Assembly: GCA_945906935.1 (NCBI GenBank)
Contig: CAMDSO010000011.1
Location: forward strand, 1-54,360
From: Bordetella parapertussis
GTDB taxonomy: Bacteria > Pseudomonadota > Gammaproteobacteria > Burkholderiales > SG8-41
Length of the DNA: 54,360 nucleotides
Direction: 5' to 3'
Part shown: piece after piece, positions 49,080 to 54,360 of the stretch
Numbering within the stretch: position 1 is the first letter of the stretch
How the letters are laid out: each line of letters starts with the position of its first letter
Translations under genes and position numbers: made by a program
The notes under the pieces: generated by a model
Database searches by the model: none
The model's input: the letters and a program-made list of their open reading frames with translations, nothing else
Told to the model about the DNA's origin: nothing

Positions 49080-51657
49080 ACCGGCAGTCGAATCTGTGCG
49101 TCACGCCGCCGACCAGTCGCAAAGGTGGAAAAACCTGCTCGCCGAGCAGCGCACTGTATTACGTAACCACTATTTTGAAACACGCGCGGCGGCCACGCTC
49201 TTGAAAAAGCACTGCCGCCTCATCGACCAGCAATTGCGACAGGTCTGGCGGCAGCTGAACATGCCATCCGATGTGACACTGGCTGCAGTTGGCGGCTACG
49301 GCCGCGGCCAGTTGTTCCCCTACTCCGACATTGACCTACTGATCCTGTTGCCGGTACCGCCCGACGAGGCGCTAGGCGAGAAACTCGAAAGATTTGTCGG
49401 CATCCTTTGGGACATCGGCCTGGAGATCGGCCACAGCGTGCGCACGGTCGCCGAGTGTCTCGAATTCGCCGCGCAAGACATCACGGTGCAGACCAGCCTG
49501 TTGGAAGCGCGCCATATTGAGGGGCCGCGCCCCTTGTTTGCCAGCTTTCAAAAACAGTTCTTGCGTGACCTTAACGCGTCGCAGTTTGCCAAGGCAAAAC
49601 GTCTGGAACAGGAACAACGACACGCCCGCTATCACGACACCAATCTGGAGCCCAACGTCAAGGAAGCGGCCGGCGCATTGCGCGATCTGCACAACATCAT
49701 CTGGATCAGCAAGGCCGCTGGCATCGGCGCGAGTTGGTCGGCGCTTGTCGAGTCCGGGGTGATCACGCGGCGGGAAGCCGCGCTACTGCGAAAACATGAG
49801 ACTTTTCTACAAAATCTGCGTATCCAGCTCCATTACGTCGCCAACCGCCGCGAGGAACGTCTGGTCTTCGACGTGCAAACCGCACTCGCAACACAAATGG
49901 GATTTCGCGACACCGCACATCGTCGATCCAGCGAACACCTGATGCAGCGCTTCTACCGCACGGCGATGGAGATCGGACAGATCAATACCATCGTCCTGCA
50001 AAACCTCAACGCATTGATTAACCCCCGCCGCGAGCGCGCGACCAAACCGATCAACGCCCACTTTGGCGTGCACAACGAACGTCTGCAGGCGGTCGACGAG
50101 GATTTATTCCAGCGTAGTCCCGGCGCCATCCTCGAAGCCTTCCATCTGCTGCAACTGCACCCGCAGCTCAAAGGTATGACGGCGCAAACCCTGCGTGCCA
50201 TGTGGCGTGCCGGCAACCGGATCGATCCGGCCTTCCGTCGTGATCCGGCCAACCGCGAAATGTTTTTGCGTCTCTTGCGCAGCCCTGAACGCGTCATCCG
50301 CGAACTGCGGCGTATGAACCAGTACGGGGTACTCGGGCGTTACATTCCAGCCTTTGGGCGCGTGGTGGGTCAGATGCAACACGATCTATATCACGTGTAT
50401 ACCGTCGACGAACATATTCTCAAGGTGGTGCGTAATTTGCGTCGCTTCGCGGTTCCGGAACTCGCCCATGAGTTCCCGTTGTGCAGCCGTCTGATGAGCG
50501 AATTCGAGCGTCCAGAAGTTCTCTATCTGGCAGGACTTTTTCACGATATCGCCAAAGGCCGAGGCGGCGACCACTCAACCCTCGGCAAGGCCGACGCGCT
50601 GCGCTTTTGTCGCGATCACGGCTTGCAAGCAGCCGATGTAGAAATGGTCGTTTGGCTGGTCGAAAGTCATCTTTCGATGTCGGCCACCGCGCAAAAGCAA
50701 GACCTAAGCGATCCAGCGGTGATTGACGCATTTGCCGCACGGGTTGGTGACGAACGCCGTCTGGTCGCGCTCTATTTGCTCACTGTCGCCGATATTCGCG
50801 GCACCAGTCCCAAGGTCTGGAACGCGTGGAAAGCCAAACTGCTCGAAGACCTATTTCGCATCACGCGCAGCCGTATCGGTGGCGATGCACGCAGCCTAGA
50901 ATCGAGCATGCAGCAGCGGCAGGAAGCGGCAAAAGCCAAGTTATTGCTCTATGCCATCAAGGAAGAGTCTTCTGAAAAACTGTGGTCGCAACTTGATACG
51001 GCCTATTTCCTGCGCCACGACTCGGATGAGATCGCTTGGCATACACGCCTGTTGAACTACCGAGTCGAGGCTAACGAACCGGTGGTTAAAGCACGTTTGT
51101 CGCCCGCCGGCGAAGGACTGCAGGTGATGATTTATGTGCGCGACCAGCAAGACCTCTTCGCGCGCATTTGCAGTTTTTTTGAGCGTATCGGTTATTCCAT
51201 CGCCGAGGCAAAAATCTACACCACCCGTCATGGCTACGCGCTCGACAGTTTTCAGATTCTCGACCCTGGCAACAAGAGCGTGCACTATCGTGATCTGACC
51301 GGGTATATCGAGTATGAACTCGGAAAACGTCTCGCTAGTCAGGCGCCGCTCGAGCCACCGGCGCAGGGACGCGTCAGTCGTCTGCTTAAGCATTTCCCGA
51401 TCACGCCGGAAGTGAGTATCGTGCCCGACGAGCGCGGACTCTACAAAGTACTGTCGGTCATTGCCGGTGACCGGCCCGGTTTGCTGTCACGGGTGGCACG
51501 CTGCCTGGTCGAATACCACGTCAACCTCAACACCGCCAAAATCAATACCCTTGGTGACCGCGCAGAGGATATTTTTCTGGTCAATAGCGAGGCGCTGAAC
51601 GATCCGAAAACGGTGGTACGTTTCGAGAGTGAACTGTTGCGACAGTTACAAGGCTAG
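49066..51657 (+). CDS. glnD: Bifunctional PII uridylyltransferase/uridylyl-removing enzyme
   Basis: GlnD senses glutamine and uridylylates or deuridylylates PII signal proteins, controlling nitrogen assimilation. The 863-residue protein has the nucleotidyltransferase motif VGGYGRGQLFPYSDIDLL (G76 to about 92, metal Asp pair D88 and D90), a central domain, the HD hydrolase domain (LFHDIAKGRGGDHS, near 490), and two ACT domains near 671 and 782 that bind glutamine. Start ATG inside the end of map. All four domains are present and of normal order. Confidence 0.97.
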   Translation: MPRPEPAVESVRHAADQSQRWKNLLAEQRTVLRNHYFETRAAATLLKKHCRLIDQQLRQVWRQLNMPSDVTLAAVGGYGRGQLFPYSDIDLLILLPVPPDEALGEKLERFVGILWDIGLEIGHSVRTVAECLEFAAQDITVQTSLLEARHIEGPRPLFASFQKQFLRDLNASQFAKAKRLEQEQRHARYHDTNLEPNVKEAAGALRDLHNIIWISKAAGIGASWSALVESGVITRREAALLRKHETFLQNLRIQLHYVANRREERLVFDVQTALATQMGFRDTAHRRSSEHLMQRFYRTAMEIGQINTIVLQNLNALINPRRERATKPINAHFGVHNERLQAVDEDLFQRSPGAILEAFHLLQLHPQLKGMTAQTLRAMWRAGNRIDPAFRRDPANREMFLRLLRSPERVIRELRRMNQYGVLGRYIPAFGRVVGQMQHDLYHVYTVDEHILKVVRNLRRFAVPELAHEFPLCSRLMSEFERPEVLYLAGLFHDIAKGRGGDHSTLGKADALRFCRDHGLQAADVEMVVWLVESHLSMSATAQKQDLSDPAVIDAFAARVGDERRLVALYLLTVADIRGTSPKVWNAWKAKLLEDLFRITRSRIGGDARSLESSMQQRQEAAKAKLLLYAIKEESSEKLWSQLDTAYFLRHDSDEIAWHTRLLNYRVEANEPVVKARLSPAGEGLQVMIYVRDQQDLFARICSFFERIGYSIAEAKIYTTRHGYALDSFQILDPGNKSVHYRDLTGYIEYELGKRLASQAPLEPPAQGRVSRLLKHFPITPEVSIVPDERGLYKVLSVIAGDRPGLLSRVARCLVEYHVNLNTAKINTLGDRAEDIFLVNSEALNDPKTVVRFESELLRQLQG

Positions 51658-51743
51658 TTTAATCCGACGCAGATCGTGCTACGCACACGCGCAGACACTG
51701 CTCCGGCGTTCGATATGAAGTCGCCTGACATGCTTCGGCTTGG

Positions 51744-52277
51744 TTAATCGTCGCCGAGATCTTCGCCGGGAAATAACTCTTCGGTAAAACCGAATTGGCG
51801 CATATCGCGTATTCTCATTGGATACAGCACGCCGATGAGATGGTCACATTCATGCTGGACGACGCGCGCATGAAAACCTTCGGCGGTCCGTTCCACCACT
51901 TTGCCAAACTCATCAAATCCGCGATAACGCAGGCGCAGGAAACGCGGCACCAGTCCGCGCATGCCGGGAACCGAGAGGCAACCCTCCCAGCCGTCCTCCA
52001 TTTCATCATCGATGCGTATGAGTTCAGGATTGATCAAAACAGTCTGCGGGACGGCATCTGCATCGGGATAACGAGGATTATCATCGACGCCAAAAATCAC
52101 AAGCTGCAAGCTGACACCGATTTGCGGCGCCGCCAGCCCTGCACCATCGAGTGCCGCCATGGTGTCGCGCATGTCGGTGATCAATGCGTGTAATTCGCAT
52201 GTGTTGAATTTTTCAACCGGTCGCGCCTGCTCGAGCAGGCGCGGCTCGCCCATACGCAAAACCTCTCTAACCGCCAT
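51744..52277 (-). CDS. def: Peptide deformylase
   Basis: Def removes the formyl group from the N-terminal Met of new proteins. The 177-residue protein has the three family motifs GAGLAAPQ (45-52), EGCLSVP (metal Cys100) and QHECDHLIG (metal His142 and His146, catalytic Glu143). The ATG at 52277 was chosen because the family starts with a few residues before the first helix; an in-frame start 22 codons upstream lies within mtnP. It overlaps the end of mtnP by 11 nt. It may be a second copy rather than the one paired with fmt. Confidence 0.93.
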   Translation of the reverse strand: MAVREVLRMGEPRLLEQARPVEKFNTCELHALITDMRDTMAALDGAGLAAPQIGVSLQLVIFGVDDNPRYPDADAVPQTVLINPELIRIDDEMEDGWEGCLSVPGMRGLVPRFLRLRYRGFDEFGKVVERTAEGFHARVVQHECDHLIGVLYPMRIRDMRQFGFTEELFPGEDLGDD

Positions 52278-53013
52278 TGAACACCGCCAGTTCCTCAATA
52301 ATAGTACGCACACGCGCCATGCCTTCTTCCAGTATGGCGGCAATCGCCTGCATGGATATCACTTCGGCGCTGCCACCGCGGCCGGCAGCATGATTGGCCA
52401 CCACCGCGATAGCCGCATAGGCTAGCCCGAGTTCCCGTGCGAGTATGGCCTCCGGCATCCCGGTCATGCCGACCAGATCGGCACCATCGCGCTGCAGTCG
52501 ATTGATCTCTGCCGCCGTTTCAAGCCGCGGCCCCTGAGTCGCCGCATACACTCCGCCGTCGATCATTGCCACGCCGGTTTTTTGCGCGGCAGCGATACAA
52601 CGCTTACGTAGTGCAGGCTCGTACGGCCAAGTGAAATCAACGTGTTGCACACCGCGGTCTTCTACCGTGTAAAACGTACTGGCGCGGCCGTGGGTGTAAT
52701 CAATAATCTGGTCGGGCGCGACCATGACACCAGGTTGCATATCGGCACGTATGCCACCAACCGCGGCAACACCAACAACCTCCGTGACGCCTTGCGCATG
52801 TAACGCCCAGAGGTTGGCGCGATAATTCACCTGATGCGGAGGTAAGGTATGACCGTAACCATGACGGGCGAGAAAAACAATCGCCTTGCCAGCGATGTCG
52901 CCAAAGGTCAACGGGCCCGACGGCTCACCATAAGGCGTGCGCACCGCCAGCCGGCGCGTGACTTTAAGATTGGTCAGCTGCGTAAGCCCGCTGCCACCGA
53001 TGATCGCAAGCAT
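52267..53013 (-). CDS. mtnP: S-methyl-5'-thioinosine (or thioadenosine) phosphorylase
   Basis: This is a 248-residue purine nucleoside phosphorylase of the MTA/PNP family: IIGGSGL at the start, [19 protein letters not shown] (51-69), [26 protein letters not shown] and [14 protein letters not shown]. Where MTA phosphorylases have an Asp that binds the 6-amino group, this one reads VANHAAG with Asn207, as in 6-oxopurine enzymes. That favours methylthioinosine over methylthioadenosine as substrate, by analogy with the Pseudomonas enzyme. It lies just downstream of a hypoxanthine phosphoribosyltransferase gene that could use its product. Confidence 0.85.
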   Translation of the reverse strand: MLAIIGGSGLTQLTNLKVTRRLAVRTPYGEPSGPLTFGDIAGKAIVFLARHGYGHTLPPHQVNYRANLWALHAQGVTEVVGVAAVGGIRADMQPGVMVAPDQIIDYTHGRASTFYTVEDRGVQHVDFTWPYEPALRKRCIAAAQKTGVAMIDGGVYAATQGPRLETAAEINRLQRDGADLVGMTGMPEAILARELGLAYAAIAVVANHAAGRGGSAEVISMQAIAAILEEGMARVRTIIEELAVFNGG

Positions 53014-53048
53014 ATGGTGTTCTTTCCGTCAGAGGGGCTTAAAGCACA

Positions 53049-53606
53049 TCACAGCACCTGCCCCGGTTTGAGTGCATAGATTGCAGGCAAATTGCGCCAC
53101 GCGCCTTTGACATCCATGCCATACCCAAAGACGTAGCGGTCGGGCAGCTCCACACCGACAAAATCGGCATGCAAAGGTTTGGCGCGACCAATTTTCTTGT
53201 CAGCAAACACGGCACAAAAAAACTGCGCCGCCCCCGCCTCCATCACACGTTGGCGGATAGCGGCCATGGTGTGGCCTTCGTCGAGCACATCGTCGAGCAC
53301 CAGGACGACACGCCCGGCCAGCGGCGTCTGCGGAAAGACCTTCCATTGCAGGCCGCCGCCCACGGTTGCATCGCCATAGCGCGTCACATGCAGGTAGTCA
53401 AAATCGAGCGGGAAATTAAGTCGCGTCAACAAATGCCCGCTGAACACAACCGCCCCGCCCATCACGCTCAGTAGCAAAGGATTGCAATGACCAAGTCGCT
53501 GACTGATTTCAGCGGCAACGCGTTCAAGCGCCGCCTGGACGGTTGCTTCGTCGCAGATGACGTCCGCGCCCTGCAGTACCTCTTTGGCTTTTTCTGGTGT
53601 CAGCAT
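53049..53606 (-). CDS. hpt: Hypoxanthine-guanine phosphoribosyltransferase
   Basis: The 185-residue type I phosphoribosyltransferase has the PRPP-binding loop VLVLDDVLDEGHTM (about 101-114), VMGGAVVFSGHLL as pyrophosphate loop region and YVFGYGMDVKGAWRNL, the 6-oxopurine-binding part. It salvages hypoxanthine and guanine to IMP and GMP. ATG start, 8 nt downstream of galU. The mtnP-like gene follows after 35 nt, so methylthioinosine could be cleaved to hypoxanthine and reused here. Confidence 0.92.
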   Translation of the reverse strand: MLTPEKAKEVLQGADVICDEATVQAALERVAAEISQRLGHCNPLLLSVMGGAVVFSGHLLTRLNFPLDFDYLHVTRYGDATVGGGLQWKVFPQTPLAGRVVLVLDDVLDEGHTMAAIRQRVMEAGAAQFFCAVFADKKIGRAKPLHADFVGVELPDRYVFGYGMDVKGAWRNLPAIYALKPGQVL

Positions 53607-53614
53607 CGCCGTTA

Positions 53615-54360
53615 TTAGCGTTTGCGACGCAAGCTCGCCAGATGCGCCGCGAACTCGCGCGCCACCTCAGGATGTCGCAAGCCATAGGCAACGTTGGCCT
53701 TCAGATAACCCAGTTTGCTGCCGCAGTCATAGCGCGTGCCTTCAAACGGATAGGCCATCACACGCTCTTCGGCGAGCAAAGCGGCAATTGCATCGGTGAG
53801 TTGTATTTCTCCGCCCGCCCCAGCCTGCACGTTTTCAAGGTGATGGAATATCCGCGGCGTCAGCACATAGCGACCGACCACCGCCATGGTCGACGGCGCT
53901 TTTGAAGGATGCGGTTTTTCAACGATCGATTTAACCTGATGTAACCGACCACGACGCGCCCCAGGCGCGACAATGCCGTATTGCCGGGTGTCGGCACGCA
54001 CCACCCGCTGCACGCCCAGCAGGGAGCATTGCTCAATCTTAAAAACATCAACCATCTGCTGCATCACGGGGGGCTCGCCATGGATCAAATCATCAGCCAG
54101 TATCACGGCAAACGGCTGATCGCCGACCACCGGCTCGGCACACAACACGGCATGCCCCAACCCCAGTGCCTGCGGCTGGCGCAGATAAATGCACTTGACG
54201 TGAGGAGGGACGATTTCGCGTACCGTTTTAAGCAATGCTTCCTTGCCGCGCGATGCCAACTCGGCTTCAACTTCGAAAGCGCGGTCGAAGTGATCCTCGA
54301 TCGCCCGCTTGCTGCGGCCGGTGATAAAAATGAGTTCAGTGATGCCGGCCGCCACCGCCT
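53615..54360 (-). CDS. galU: UTP--glucose-1-phosphate uridylyltransferase (5' end outside window)
   Basis: GalU makes UDP-glucose for envelope polysaccharides. The visible 248 codons cover AAGITELIFITGRSKRAIEDHFD, LRQPQALGLGHAVLCAEP, VILADDLI and KSIVEKPHPSKAP, all GalU-specific, and end with LREFAAHLASL. Only about the first 50 residues, with the nucleotide-binding GxGTRxLPxT loop, are missing at the window edge. First gene seen of galU-hpt-mtnP-def on the minus strand. Confidence 0.95.
   Translation of the reverse strand, partial: AVAAGITELIFITGRSKRAIEDHFDRAFEVEAELASRGKEALLKTVREIVPPHVKCIYLRQPQALGLGHAVLCAEPVVGDQPFAVILADDLIHGEPPVMQQMVDVFKIEQCSLLGVQRVVRADTRQYGIVAPGARRGRLHQVKSIVEKPHPSKAPSTMAVVGRYVLTPRIFHHLENVQAGAGGEIQLTDAIAALLAEERVMAYPFEGTRYDCGSKLGYLKANVAYGLRHPEVAREFAAHLASLRRKR

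Noticed and set aside
51658-51743. Possible terminator between convergent glnD and def
   Set aside because: No stable stem followed by a T run was found in either direction.

Overview
The window is a run of chromosomal housekeeping genes from a Gram-negative bacterium, most likely a betaproteobacterium. Two conserved gene orders support this: rpoE-rseA-rseB-mucD/degQ-lepA-lepB-rnc-era-recO-pdxJ-nagZ, and rpsB-tsf-pyrH-frr-uppS-cdsA-dxr-rseP-bamA-skp-lpxD-fabZ-lpxA-lpxB-rnhB. The genus cannot be fixed from sequence reading alone. Almost every gene lies on the minus strand. No insertion sequence, CRISPR array, rRNA or complete prophage was seen.

Layout. (1) 1-1880 is the only clearly accessory stretch: a complete periplasmic solute-binding protein of the TctC/Bug type, and, divergent to it, the decayed start of an MmgE/PrpD-like gene and the start of a second TctC-like gene. 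(2) 1880-2426 is a minus-strand tRNA array, Gly(GCC)-Cys(GCA)-Leu(UAA), with an orphan 5' half of a second tRNA-Leu between Cys and the intact Leu. (3) 2464-6630 holds pgsA, uvrC, a family-5 uracil-DNA glycosylase and nagZ. (4) 6627-16642 is the sigma-E envelope-stress operon running into lepA-lepB-rnc-era-recO-pdxJ. (5) 16860-24581 carries nadB, a PgdA-like polysaccharide deacetylase, an omega-amino-acid:pyruvate aminotransferase, a 1169-residue flavin/iron-sulfur fusion protein and a 44-residue membrane protein. (6) 24591-29585 is folD, then ftsB-eno-kdsA-pyrG. (7) 29660-32945 is ppsA with its divergent regulator ppsR. (8) 32939-47878 is the large envelope/translation cluster from rpsB down to a SpoU-type RNA methyltransferase. 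(9) 48267-54360 is map-glnD on the plus strand, facing galU-hpt-mtnP-def on the minus strand.

How the genes work together. Much of the window builds and guards the cell envelope. Lipid A synthesis is covered by LpxA, LpxB, LpxD, FabZ and KdsA, and outer-membrane protein assembly by BamA and Skp. Isoprenoid carrier and phospholipid synthesis use Dxr, UppS, CdsA and PgsA. Wall turnover and modification involve NagZ and the deacetylase, with RpoE-RseA-RseB-RseP-DegQ as stress control. Translation (S2, EF-Ts, RRF, LepA, Map, Def) and central metabolism (Eno, PpsA, PyrG, FolD, NadB) fill the rest.

The most unusual gene is the fusion protein at 20756-24265. It joins a GltD/NfnB-like module to a PyrK/NfnA-like module in one chain behind an unrecognised N-terminal region of about 235 residues. 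The other strong oddity is the broken tRNA-Leu copy, which marks an old recombination junction next to the accessory region.
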